A stretch of DNA of 64,000 nt from Deltaproteobacteria bacterium (lineage in GTDB: Bacteria; Myxococcota_A; UBA9042): contig JACKFC010000011.1 in assembly GCA_020632665.1 (NCBI GenBank), positions 79,967 through 143,966 of the forward strand. The letters run 5' to 3'. Below the pieces are notes generated by a model that was given only the letters and a program-made list of their open reading frames with translations, was not told the origin of the DNA and did no database searches. A program made the translations under genes and the position numbers. Below are positions 51,660 through 61,722 of the stretch, in pieces; the stretch's first letter is position 1; each line of letters opens with the position of its first letter.

Positions 51660-52505
51660 TCAGAGCCGGTCGAGCACGCCCTTCTGGCCGAGCGCGGCGA
51701 AGTCCATGCCCCAGGCCACGGCGACGTGGATGGTGACGCCGCCCCAGATGCTGCGGGTGTCCATCGCGAGCACGCCGAGCACCAGACCGGCGATGATCGA
51801 GCCGAGGCATTCGGGCAGCGGCTTGCCGAAGTGGATCATGCAGTAGGGGATCATCATCACCAGCACGGCCATGCTGCCCATCTCGGCGGCGAGTCCGCGC
51901 AGCAGGAAGCCGCGGAAGAAGAACTCCAGCGCGAAGAATTGGATGCCGTAGGCCGCTTCCCAGACCAGGAGATCACCCCAGCCCTGCTGGTCCTTGTAGA
52001 ATGGATATTGCGCCGCGAAATCGGGCGATCCGGCGAAGACCAGGATCAGGATGCCCACCGGCAGGAAGAGCAGCGCGTAGATCGGCAGGTGGGCGCGATA
52101 GTCGCGTGGCGCGAGGTAGAAGTCCGAGAGCGAGAGGCCGAAGACGCCGCGGACGATCGCCGCCGGCACCAGCGTGTAGCAGACGACGCAGCCGAGCACC
52201 CACGAGCAATTCACCATCAAGCGGTGGTAGCCGTAGAGGAATTTCTCCAGGTCGTCGGAGAACAGGCCGCCCAGCTCGCAGAGCACCGACGCGACGCCGG
52301 CCTGCACGCTGCGGTCCATCACCACGAAGCGGAGGAAGGTCAGCATCAGCGCCACCGTCACGGTGGTGACGAACGCCGCCTCGCGGGCGCTCAAGCGTCC
52401 GACCATCGGCGCGCGGTTGGCCTCGTCGATGCGGGCCCACGGATCGACGATGATGCGGCGGAGGCTTTCGCGGGGGCCGATTTCCAAGGCTTCGCGGAGG
52501 GTCAT
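51660..52505 (-). CDS. CPBP-family (CAAX-like) intramembrane protein
   Basis: The 281-residue protein has about six membrane helices and the CPBP/Abi signature. Motif 1 reads LEFFFR (193-198) where the consensus is EExxxR, so the first Glu is Leu. Motif 2 is YCMIH with H225. Motif 3 is the H260 helix (HVAVAWGMDF). CPBP proteins are putative metallo-type prenyl proteases or scaffold proteins. E194, R198, H225 and H260 are kept, so activity is possible but not certain. It is divergent from the helicase gene. Confidence 0.85.
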   Translation of the reverse strand: MTLREALEIGPRESLRRIIVDPWARIDEANRAPMVGRLSAREAAFVTTVTVALMLTFLRFVVMDRSVQAGVASVLCELGGLFSDDLEKFLYGYHRLMVNCSWVLGCVVCYTLVPAAIVRGVFGLSLSDFYLAPRDYRAHLPIYALLFLPVGILILVFAGSPDFAAQYPFYKDQQGWGDLLVWEAAYGIQFFALEFFFRGFLLRGLAAEMGSMAVLVMMIPYCMIHFGKPLPECLGSIIAGLVLGVLAMDTRSIWGGVTIHVAVAWGMDFAALGQKGVLDRL

Positions 52506-52657
52506 GTCGCTCCCGGGGCTGCGACTTCGGGGTTGCAGCGTGGCGGCGTGGCGGCGGGAGGATGGCTGCGGGCCCCTGCCCTTGTCCAGACGTCGCCGCC
52601 GCCGATGGCCACCTGCGCCTTGCGTGGGCCGATCGATTCTGCTCGACTCCGGCGGCC

Positions 52658-55039
52658 ATGACCTTCGACCTCTTCGACTCCGATGCCCGCGCCGCTGCCG
52701 ACCCGGCTGCCGACGCCCTCGCCATCGACCACCCGCTGGTCGACGGCCTCAACCCCGAACAGCGCGCAGCGGTGCTGACGCCCGGCGGTCCCTTGCTGGT
52801 CCTCGCCGGCGCCGGCTCGGGCAAGACCCGGGTCATCACCCACCGCATCGCCTGGCTGCTGGAGCGACACCAATTCCTCCGGCCGCCGCCGCCGCGGGTC
52901 ATGCCGTGGCGCATCCTGGCGGTGACCTTCTCGAACAAGGCCGCGGGCGAGATGCGGCATCGCCTCGAATCGCTGATCGGCGACGCCGGCAAGCAGCTCT
53001 GGCTCGGCACCTTCCACGCCATCGGCGTGCGGCTGCTGCGCCAGCTCGGCGAGCACGCCGGCATCGGCCGCTCCTTCACCATCTACGATCGCGACGACCA
53101 GAAGCGGATGATGATCCGGGTGATGCGGGCGCTCGGCCTCTCCGAGAAGACCCACCCGCCGCGGCAGATCATGAGCTGGATCGACGCGGCGAAGAACGCC
53201 TGCCGCAGCCCGGGCCACCCGGAGCTGCCGGAGGACGAGATCGCCGATCGCGTCGCGCATCGGATCTACGCCGCCTACGAGGCCGAGATGCGCCGCGCCG
53301 ACGCCGTCGACTTCGGCGATTTGCTGATGTTGCCGGTCAAGATCCTGCAGGAGAACGACGCCCTGCGCCTGCATTGGGCCGAACGCTTCGAGCACATCCT
53401 GGTCGACGAGTTCCAGGACACCAACGCCGCGCAATACGCGCTGATCGAACTGCTCTCCTCGGTCCACGGCAACGTCACCGTGGTCGGCGACGACGACCAG
53501 AGCATCTACTCCTGGCGCGGCGCAGAGATCGACAACATCCTCGGCTTCCCCGACCGCAACCCGGGCGCGACGGTTGTCCGGCTGGAGCGCAACTACCGCT
53601 CGACCGACGTCATCCTCAAGACCAGCGGCGCGGTGGTGAAGCAGAACAGGCGCCGCCACGACAAGACGCTCTGGACCGACAAGGACGGCGGCGACAAGGT
53701 CGCGCTGCACGAGGCGTCCACCGACCGCGACGAGGCGGATTGGGTGGCACGGCGGATCGAGCGCGAGGTCGCCGCCGGCACGCCGCTCTCGGAGATCGCC
53801 GTCTTCTACCGCACCAACGCGCAGTCGCGGGTGCTCGAAGAAGCGATGAACCGCTTCCGCCTGCCCTACGTCGTGGTCGGCGGCCTGCGCTTCTACGAGC
53901 GGGCCGAGATCAAGGACCTGCTCGCCTATTGCCGGCTGCTGGTGAACCCGGAGGACACCGCCTCCTTCCTCCGCGTGGTCAATACGCCCACCCGCGGCAT
54001 CGGCGCACGCACGATCGAGCTGATCGAGGAAGCGGCGCGGGCGCGTGGCCTCTCGGTGCCGGCAGCGGCGGCGGAGATGGTGGCGCGGGGCGAAGGCGGA
54101 CGGGCGCGCGAGAAGCTCGCCCTCTTCGTCGCGCTGGTCGAGAAGATGCGGCACGGGATCGCCGGGATGAACGCCGATACCGCGGGCAGCCTGATCTTGC
54201 GCGAGAGTGGACTGCGCGACGCGCTGCTGGCCGACGGCGGCGACGAGGCCGAGACCCGGCTGGAGAACCTCGGCCAGCTCCTCTCCGGCATGGCCGAATA
54301 CGCCAGCGAGGCCGAAGATCCGACGTTGACGGGCTTCCTCGAGACGGTGGCGCTGGTCAGCGATATCGACGCGCTGAAGGCCGGCAAGCGCTTCGCCTCG
54401 TTGATGACGATGCACGCCGCCAAGGGCCTGGAGTTCGACGTGACCTTCGTCACCGGCCTGGAGTCGAACCTGGTCCCGCACGGCAACCATGACGACAACG
54501 AAGAGGAAGAGCGACGCCTGCTCTATGTCGCGATGTCGCGGGCGCGCAAGCGGATGTCGCTCTCCTACGCCCGCTCGCGGATGCGCTTCGGCCGCGAGGA
54601 AGTCGGTGATGCGTCGCCCTTCTTGCGCCACCTGCCGCAGGCCGAGTTGGTCGAGACGGCCGATCCCGGCGGCTATTCCGGCGGCCTGCGAACGATGGGC
54701 GGCGGCCGCCCCGCAAGCTCGTTCTCCTGGGGCGGCGGACGCAGCGCCACCGGCCGCATCCGCTTCGGCACGCCGGCCCGCGTGGCCCGAGTCGAGAACC
54801 GCGACGACGGCAGCCGGATCGAGCGGATCGCCGCGGCGCCGGCGGCTTCGGAAGAGCGGGTGATCCAGCGTGAGGCCGGCGGCGGCCCGTTCCGCGTCGG
54901 CGGCAAGGCGCGCCATGTCAAATTCGGCGTCGGCGAGGTGATGGATATCGCCGGCTACGGCGACACCGCCCGGATCACCGTGAAATTCGGCCGCACGGGT
55001 GTGCGCAAGGTGCTGGCCCGCTTCCTCGAGCCGGCATAG
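52658..55039 (+). CDS. uvrD: UvrD/PcrA-type ATP-dependent DNA helicase
   Basis: The 793-residue superfamily 1A helicase shows LNPEQRAAV (Q motif), GAGSGKTR (51-58), TFSNKAAGEM, GTFHAIGVRLLR and VDEFQDTNAAQY. Next come VVGDDDQSIYSWRGAE, ERNYRST, FYRTNAQSR, LMTMHAAKGLEFD and YVAMSRARKR. The C-terminal Tudor-like region (VKFGVGEV...ITVKF) matches UvrD/PcrA proteins that bind RNA polymerase. UvrD acts in nucleotide-excision and mismatch repair and in removing stalled polymerase. ATG 52658 is used, with no strong ribosome binding site. The stop is 11 bases from the convergent rsmI stop. Confidence 0.93.
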   Translation: MTFDLFDSDARAAADPAADALAIDHPLVDGLNPEQRAAVLTPGGPLLVLAGAGSGKTRVITHRIAWLLERHQFLRPPPPRVMPWRILAVTFSNKAAGEMRHRLESLIGDAGKQLWLGTFHAIGVRLLRQLGEHAGIGRSFTIYDRDDQKRMMIRVMRALGLSEKTHPPRQIMSWIDAAKNACRSPGHPELPEDEIADRVAHRIYAAYEAEMRRADAVDFGDLLMLPVKILQENDALRLHWAERFEHILVDEFQDTNAAQYALIELLSSVHGNVTVVGDDDQSIYSWRGAEIDNILGFPDRNPGATVVRLERNYRSTDVILKTSGAVVKQNRRRHDKTLWTDKDGGDKVALHEASTDRDEADWVARRIEREVAAGTPLSEIAVFYRTNAQSRVLEEAMNRFRLPYVVVGGLRFYERAEIKDLLAYCRLLVNPEDTASFLRVVNTPTRGIGARTIELIEEAARARGLSVPAAAAEMVARGEGGRAREKLALFVALVEKMRHGIAGMNADTAGSLILRESGLRDALLADGGDEAETRLENLGQLLSGMAEYASEAEDPTLTGFLETVALVSDIDALKAGKRFASLMTMHAAKGLEFDVTFVTGLESNLVPHGNHDDNEEEERRLLYVAMSRARKRMSLSYARSRMRFGREEVGDASPFLRHLPQAELVETADPGGYSGGLRTMGGGRPASSFSWGGGRSATGRIRFGTPARVARVENRDDGSRIERIAAAPAASEERVIQREAGGGPFRVGGKARHVKFGVGEVMDIAGYGDTARITVKFGRTGVRKVLARFLEPA

Positions 55040-55050
55040 CGCGGCGTCGC

Positions 55051-55908
55051 TCAGGGCTCGCCGGCGAGCTCCACCATCCGCGCGTAGAGCTCACGGCGGG
55101 ACCGGCCGGTCTGCTTCGCAAGCGCCCGCAGCGCTACCTTTCGATCCGGCGCCGCCGCTGCCTGCCGCAGCGCCGCGTCGAGGTCGAAGGCCTGCGCCTC
55201 TCCGATCGGCTCGCGGATCTCCACCAGGATCACCGCTTCGCCGCGCAGCGCGTCCTCCGGGAAGTCGGCGGCGAGCGCGGCGGCCGTGCCACGGTGGTAG
55301 GTCTCGTGCAGCTTCGAGAGCTCGCGGCCGACCACGACCCGGGCGGCCGGGGCGACTTCGGCCACGTCGGCGAGGACTTCGCGCAGGTCGCGGCCAGGTG
55401 CGTAGAAGGCGTGGGTCATCGCCTCGTCCCCAGGCGCGGGGGCGAGGCGCTCACGCAGCGTCGCCTGGCGGGCCGCGGACTTCTTCGGCAGGAAGCCCCA
55501 GAAGGCGAAGGGCAGCGGGCACAGGCCCGAGGCGGCGAGACCGGCGGCGACGGCGAAGGGCCCCGGCAGGGTGCGGACCGGAAAGCTGGCGTCGTGGACG
55601 GCGTCGATCAGCCGCGCCCCTGGGTCGCTCAGGCAGGGCGTGCCGGCGTCGGAGATCAACGCGACCCGCTTGCCCTCGGCGAGCAACGCCAAGACCTGCG
55701 GGATGCGCCCGGCCTCGTTGTGCGCGTGCAGCGACATCGTGCGGGCAGTGCTGCCGGCGTGGGCCAACAGCGGTGCGCTGTGCCGGGTGTCTTCGCAGAG
55801 CACGACGTCGGCCGCGGCGAGCGCCTCGGCGGCGCGCGGCGAGAGGTCCGAGAGGTTGCCGATCGGCGTCGCGACGACCTCGAGCACTCCGGCCTGCTGC
55901 CCAGCCAA
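55051..55908 (-). CDS. rsmI: 16S rRNA 2'-O-ribose C1402 methyltransferase
   Basis: RsmI methylates the ribose of C1402 in the 16S rRNA decoding centre. The 285-residue tetrapyrrole-methylase-fold protein shows VVATPIGNL at the start, then CEDTRHS, LHAHNE, LISDAGTPCLSDPGARL, PGPFAVAAGLAASG and GFLPKKSAAR. The start is TTG 55908, three bases after the pyrG stop, with GGCGG seven bases before it; a GTG eight codons later (VLEVVATPIG) is an alternative. It forms an operon with pyrG. Confidence 0.95.
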   Translation of the reverse strand: MAGQQAGVLEVVATPIGNLSDLSPRAAEALAAADVVLCEDTRHSAPLLAHAGSTARTMSLHAHNEAGRIPQVLALLAEGKRVALISDAGTPCLSDPGARLIDAVHDASFPVRTLPGPFAVAAGLAASGLCPLPFAFWGFLPKKSAARQATLRERLAPAPGDEAMTHAFYAPGRDLREVLADVAEVAPAARVVVGRELSKLHETYHRGTAAALAADFPEDALRGEAVILVEIREPIGEAQAFDLDAALRQAAAAPDRKVALRALAKQTGRSRRELYARMVELAGEP

Positions 55909-55911
55909 CGC

Positions 55912-57531
<1,620 letters not shown>

Positions 57532-57605
57532 GGGCTCCTCCTCGCCGTGCTGTGACGGCCGAAGGGGTTCCGGCGTGCGATGCGCCGGCCGGAGCCCGGG
57601 GCGCG

Positions 57606-57634
57606 AAGCTAGGGGGCTGCGGGCGGCGCGTCAA
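57606..57634 (-). promoter_or_regulatory. pyrG-rsmI promoter within the 3' end of dctM
   Basis: Minus strand TTGACG (57629-57634), 17 bases, TAGCTT (57606-57611). Most of it overlaps the last codons and stop of dctM. It would give a leader of about 70 bases before GTG 57531. Confidence 0.6.
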
Positions 57635-59594
57635 CCGGGCTGGCAGCACCTGCCAAGAACGCGGGAGTCAGGCCCTCGTCGCAGGTTTTCGGCAGGAATT
57701 TGCCTTGCACTTCCTTGCCTTCGAGGGTGACGACGAAGACGCCGAAGAGCCCGTCCTTGTCGCTCTGCAGCGAGGTGATGAGCACCTTGCCGGCGGTCGC
57801 CGCCTTCGGATCGCCCAGCTTGCCGTCCGCAACCGTGGCGAATTGCAGGCTTGCTTCGTCCGGGATCTTGTAGCTGCGCTTGCTGATCTCGTCCGGCAAC
57901 GTGATCGTGACGACCATCGTATCGTCCATCGGCGCGTAGACGCCCTCCTCGGCCTCGCCGCAGAGGTCGAGATCGGCCATCAAGATGGCGAAACGTGGCC
58001 CCTTCTCGGTCTGTATCGTGCCGTAGATCGTGGCCACGGGCGTGAAGTCCTCGCCGGCGATCACGTCGCCGACGATGCCGGAGCTGCGCGACTCGGCCAT
58101 GACCTGCGCGACCGACTTCATCTTGCCGTCGTCCTCGCCTTCGCCGGCCTCGTTCTTGCCCTTGCCGACGAGATCGAGGACGTCGACCTTGGCCTTGACC
58201 TCTTCGGCACCGGCCTGGGCGATCGCGTTCTGATCGACCTTGTCGCCGGTCGGGAAGGCGGTGGAGACGCGCTCGGACTCGGGCCGCGTGGCGTTGACGA
58301 GCGAGAGCGGAATCGCCGGCATCGCCGTGATCAACGCGAGGCAGGCGAAGATCACCGCGACGAAGGGGGCGGCCGACCGCAGCGCGTAGCCGAAGGTCTT
58401 GCCGAAGAGGCCGGCGGCGACGAAGAGGTTCAGCCCGATCGGCGGCGTGAGGTAGCCGATCTCCAGGTTGACGATGAAGATCAGGCCGATGTGGATCGGG
58501 TCGAAGCCGAGCGCCAGGGCGATCGGGACGAAGAGCGGCACGAAGAGGATGATCGCCGAGATGATGTCCATCAGGCAGCCGATCACCAGCAGGATCAGGT
58601 CGAGCAGGATGATGAAGACCGTCGGCGAGAGGTCGATCGAGCGCAGCCACGCGACGATCTGGTCCGGGATATTGTGGATCGTCAGGTATTCGCTCATGCC
58701 GAGCGCGACGCCGATGATCACCAAGACCGCACCCATGAGCACGCCGCATTCGGCCATCACCGAGGGCAGCTCGTCGAAGGTCAGCGAGCGGTGGACGAAG
58801 AGCTCGATGCCGAGCGCCAGGATGACGGCGATGGCGGCCGCGGCGGTGGTGTCGAAGACGCCGAGGTAGATGCCGCCGAGGATCACCAGCGGCACGACGA
58901 GCGACCACGCGGCCTCGCGGGCCGAGTGCCACAACGTCCCCCAATCGAAGGGATCACGCTCGTAGTTCCAGCCGATGACGACGCAATAACCGACCAGGGC
59001 GAGCGAGATCAGGATGCCGGGCAAAAAGCCCGCGATGAAGAGCTCCTCGACCTTCACCGGCGCGCCGGCCTGCGTGGCGAAGATCGCGTAGACGATCATC
59101 GGGATCGAGGGCGGGATGATGATGCCGAGCGAACCGGCGGACGTGACCAGGCCGAGGCTGAAGCGGTCCGGGTAGCTGCGCTTGAGCAGCGCGGGGTACA
59201 TCACCGTGCCGATGGTGATCACCGTCACCGGCGAGCTGCCCGAGATCGCTGCGAAGAGCGCGCACGCCGCCACGGTCGAGACCGCGATGCCGCCCGGCAA
59301 CCAGCCGAACATCGCGTCGGCCAAGCGGATCAGCCGGTCGGCGATGCTGCCGCGGCTCATCAACGTGCCGGCCAAGGTGAAGAACGGGATCGCGACCAGG
59401 GTCGGCTGCTGCGCCAGGCCGATCGCGCGTTCGAGCATGTTGAAGTTGTTGGCGAAGTCTCCCCAGTTTGCGAGGAAGTCCTCGGAGCCGGGGTGCGGGT
59501 TGACCCAGAACAGCGCCATCGTCAGGCCAGCGAGGATGACGAAGAGCGGCAGGTCGAGCAGGACCAGGAGCAACGTGGTGATGGTGGAGATCAT
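57609..59594 (-). CDS. dctM: TRAP transporter large permease (DctM) with a 220-residue C-terminal extension
   Basis: Residues 1-439 are a standard TRAP large permease with about 12 membrane helices (LAGTLMSRGSIADRL, AACALFAAISGSSPVTV, SAGSLGIIIPPSIPMI, GYLTPPIGLNLFV). Such permeases move organic anions with Na+. The remaining 222 residues, an Asp/Glu/Lys-rich linker and a beta-rich soluble domain (about 510-640: VATIYGTI, FAILMADLDLCG, VVTITLPDEI), are not seen in usual DctM proteins of about 430 residues. The extension has two Cys (DLCGE, KTCDE), compatible with a periplasmic disulfide. ATG 59594 overlaps the dctQ stop by four bases. The extension may modulate transport or bind DctP or TatT; unknown. 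Confidence 0.9.
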   Translation of the reverse strand: MISTITTLLLVLLDLPLFVILAGLTMALFWVNPHPGSEDFLANWGDFANNFNMLERAIGLAQQPTLVAIPFFTLAGTLMSRGSIADRLIRLADAMFGWLPGGIAVSTVAACALFAAISGSSPVTVITIGTVMYPALLKRSYPDRFSLGLVTSAGSLGIIIPPSIPMIVYAIFATQAGAPVKVEELFIAGFLPGILISLALVGYCVVIGWNYERDPFDWGTLWHSAREAAWSLVVPLVILGGIYLGVFDTTAAAAIAVILALGIELFVHRSLTFDELPSVMAECGVLMGAVLVIIGVALGMSEYLTIHNIPDQIVAWLRSIDLSPTVFIILLDLILLVIGCLMDIISAIILFVPLFVPIALALGFDPIHIGLIFIVNLEIGYLTPPIGLNLFVAAGLFGKTFGYALRSAAPFVAVIFACLALITAMPAIPLSLVNATRPESERVSTAFPTGDKVDQNAIAQAGAEEVKAKVDVLDLVGKGKNEAGEGEDDGKMKSVAQVMAESRSSGIVGDVIAGEDFTPVATIYGTIQTEKGPRFAILMADLDLCGEAEEGVYAPMDDTMVVTITLPDEISKRSYKIPDEASLQFATVADGKLGDPKAATAGKVLITSLQSDKDGLFGVFVVTLEGKEVQGKFLPKTCDEGLTPAFLAGAASPVDAPPAAP

Positions 59595-60571
59595 CGGCCT
59601 TCCTCCACCGCCGCGGTGCTGGGCACCGGCTCCGCACCCGTGACGACGCGGAAGAGGTCGGCCGCCACCCGCAGCGACATCAACGCGAACGAGAGCAGGA
59701 CCGGCAGGCTGATGTGGTACTCGGGGATCGGCAGGATCGAGAGCGTCGAGCCGGCCTCCTGGTGCAGCGCGAAGAGGTGGTAGCCCAGAGCCAGCAGCAG
59801 CAGGTTGAAGCCGAGCCAGATCGTCAGGCTGAGCGCCTCGATCGCCCGCTTGGCGCCTTGCGGCCAGAGTTTGCGGCCGAAGTTGAGCAGGATGTGCTTC
59901 TGCTCACGGCTGGCCATGCTCGCGCCGAGGAAGCCGACGTACATGATCAGCACCTTGGAGAGGTCGTTGACCCAGGCGTATTGCTCGGGGATGCGTGAGA
60001 CGAGCACGCCGATCGGCACCGAGAGCGGAATCCAGAGCAGCAGGAACAAGCCGAGCTCACCCTTGCCCTGGGCCCGGCGGGCGAAGAGCACGAGGAAGGC
60101 GAGGTAGAGCACCCCGCAGGCGATCTGCGCCGGCACCACCACCACGAGCCAGCCGACGGCCGCGAAGCCGATCGCGATGGCCACGCCGGCGAGCAGCGTC
60201 GCGGGCTTCCAGGGCGGCGCGGCTTCGTCGCCGCGGGCGCGGGCGATCTGCGTCGTCGCCGTGCGGGCCGCACCGACACCGAGCAAAAGCAGCGCGACCG
60301 TCACCAGCGACGGTGTGTAGACGCCGTGCACGGTCGCGACCAAGGCGTCGGGAGCCTCGGTATCGGTACCGTGCATCCAGCGCAACAGGAAGGCGTCGAC
60401 GAAGTTGCGCTCGGCGATCACGGCCTCGTAGACGATCTTCAGGAAGAACGTCACCGACATCGCCAAGAGTGCGAAGCTCATCACGCCAGCCTCGACGCGA
60501 AAGACCATGCGGTCGATGCGCTCGAGGGCGTCGTCGTAGCGGGCCGGGCCCTGCTCGAGTGGATTGGCCAC
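59591..60571 (-). CDS. dctQ: TRAP transporter small permease (DctQ), long form
   Basis: The 326-residue membrane protein has the DctQ core in its last half, seen as SKVLIMYVGFLGASMASREQKHI then WPQGAKRAIEALS. Typical DctQ proteins are about 160-200 residues with four helices. Here an extra 120-150 residues with about three more helices (VTVALLLLGVG, GVAIAIGFAAVGWLVVVV, GVLYLAFLVLFA) are inserted between the first helix and the core. GTG 60571 is preceded by GGAGG six bases upstream. The long form fits TRAP systems that use a TatT lipoprotein or similar partner. Confidence 0.85.
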   Translation of the reverse strand: MANPLEQGPARYDDALERIDRMVFRVEAGVMSFALLAMSVTFFLKIVYEAVIAERNFVDAFLLRWMHGTDTEAPDALVATVHGVYTPSLVTVALLLLGVGAARTATTQIARARGDEAAPPWKPATLLAGVAIAIGFAAVGWLVVVVPAQIACGVLYLAFLVLFARRAQGKGELGLFLLLWIPLSVPIGVLVSRIPEQYAWVNDLSKVLIMYVGFLGASMASREQKHILLNFGRKLWPQGAKRAIEALSLTIWLGFNLLLLALGYHLFALHQEAGSTLSILPIPEYHISLPVLLSFALMSLRVAADLFRVVTGAEPVPSTAAVEEGR

Positions 60572-60606
60572 CTTATTCCTCCCCTGCGGTGCGCACCACG
60601 AATGAA

Positions 60607-60643
60607 GCGGCCGGGACCCGCACAGGAGGCGGGCCCCGGCCGC
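60607..60643 (-). other. Strong intercistronic stem-loop between dctP and dctQ
   Basis: Two 15-base arms, 60607-60621 and 60629-60643, pair with only one G-U in the RNA across a seven-base loop. No T-run follows. It lies about 20 bases after the dctP stop. Such stem-loops typically protect the upstream binding-protein mRNA or attenuate the permease genes. Confidence 0.7.
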
Positions 60644-60661
60644 AGCGCGCGTGCCGTTCGG

Positions 60662-61672
60662 CTAGCGGCCTGCGGCGGCCTTGGCCAGCGCGAGCAGCTT
60701 GCTGCCGTTCTCGGTCTTGCTCGCGAACTCGTCCCATCCGGCCTTGGCCTTGGCGAGGAACGCGGCGCGATTCTTCTGCTTCTCGACCTTGACGCCAGCG
60801 GCCTCGTGGCTCTTCAGCGCGGCGCGGTTGCCGCTCCGAACCAACGCCCGGCCGGCGGCCTCGATCTTCGGCGCCTGCGCCATCATCTTCTCCCGCATCT
60901 CAGGGCTCAGCTTGTCGTAGACCTTCTTGCAGAAGACGATCACGGCGGGCTGGTAGATGTGCGAGCTCACGGTCAGGAACTTGATGTTGCTGTACCACTG
61001 GGTGGCGAAGGCGTAGAGCAGCGAGTTGTCGTAGCCGTCGACCACGCCCGAGGAGAGCGCGCCGGGGACTTCCGGTGCCGGCATCGGGTTCGCCGTCGCG
61101 CCGAAGTTCTTGTACATCGTGGTGTGCACGTAGCTCGGCTGCGCACGCATCCGCAGGCCCTTGAGATCGCTCAGGGCGTGGATGAAGCGGTCGCGCGTGG
61201 CGAAGTGACGGAAGCCGTTCTCCGACCAGACGTAGAGCACGAAGCCCTTCTTCTCCATCGCGGTCTTGAGCATCGCGCCGAGCTCGCCGGCGAGGGCCTT
61301 GTCGACGGTCTTCTCGTCGTCCCACATATAGGGCAGCTCGAGGACGTTGAGCTCCGGCACCACGGTGGCCAGTGCGCCCGAGGTGACGCCGATCATGCCG
61401 AGGCCACCGGACATGCAGCGCGAGACGAGGTCCTTCTCACCGCCGAGGGCGCCGCCGAGGTAGGCCTTCACCTTCAGCTGCTCGGCAGGGATCTCCTTGC
61501 TGAACGCCTTCTTGATGCGGGTGATCAAGGTCGCCCACGGAGTCGAAGGCGGCGCGATGGTCGCGAGCTTGAGCTTGATCGGGCCGGTCTCCTCGGCGAG
61601 CGCGGTCGCGGGCACTGCCAGCGCGATGATCGCGAGCGCGGCGAGGAAGCGGCGAGGGAAGCGAGTGGTCAT
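60662..61672 (-). CDS. dctP: TRAP transporter substrate-binding protein (DctP)
   Basis: The 336-residue periplasmic protein has a signal peptide (LAALAIIALAVPATALA) and the DctP fold: IKLKLATIAPPSTPW, a central GVTSGALATVVPELNVLELPY and RFIHALSDLKGLRMRAQ. The Arg of GLRMR is the usual carboxylate-binding residue, so an organic acid is the likely ligand. ATG 61672 is chosen because AGGAG lies six bases before it; an ATG two codons earlier lies too close. tatT is 50 bases upstream and dctQ 90 downstream. Confidence 0.93.
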   Translation of the reverse strand: MTTRFPRRFLAALAIIALAVPATALAEETGPIKLKLATIAPPSTPWATLITRIKKAFSKEIPAEQLKVKAYLGGALGGEKDLVSRCMSGGLGMIGVTSGALATVVPELNVLELPYMWDDEKTVDKALAGELGAMLKTAMEKKGFVLYVWSENGFRHFATRDRFIHALSDLKGLRMRAQPSYVHTTMYKNFGATANPMPAPEVPGALSSGVVDGYDNSLLYAFATQWYSNIKFLTVSSHIYQPAVIVFCKKVYDKLSPEMREKMMAQAPKIEAAGRALVRSGNRAALKSHEAAGVKVEKQKNRAAFLAKAKAGWDEFASKTENGSKLLALAKAAAGR

Positions 61673-61722
61673 GTGCATCTCCTGCGGTACGGCGCGGGGC
61701 GCGCGCCAGGGCCTGTGCCGAC

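Noticed and set aside
52620..52648. A promoter TTGCGT-N17-TCGACT for the helicase gene, giving a third leaderless transcript
   Set aside because: The -10 lacks the key second-position A and the -35 is poor, so it was not listed.
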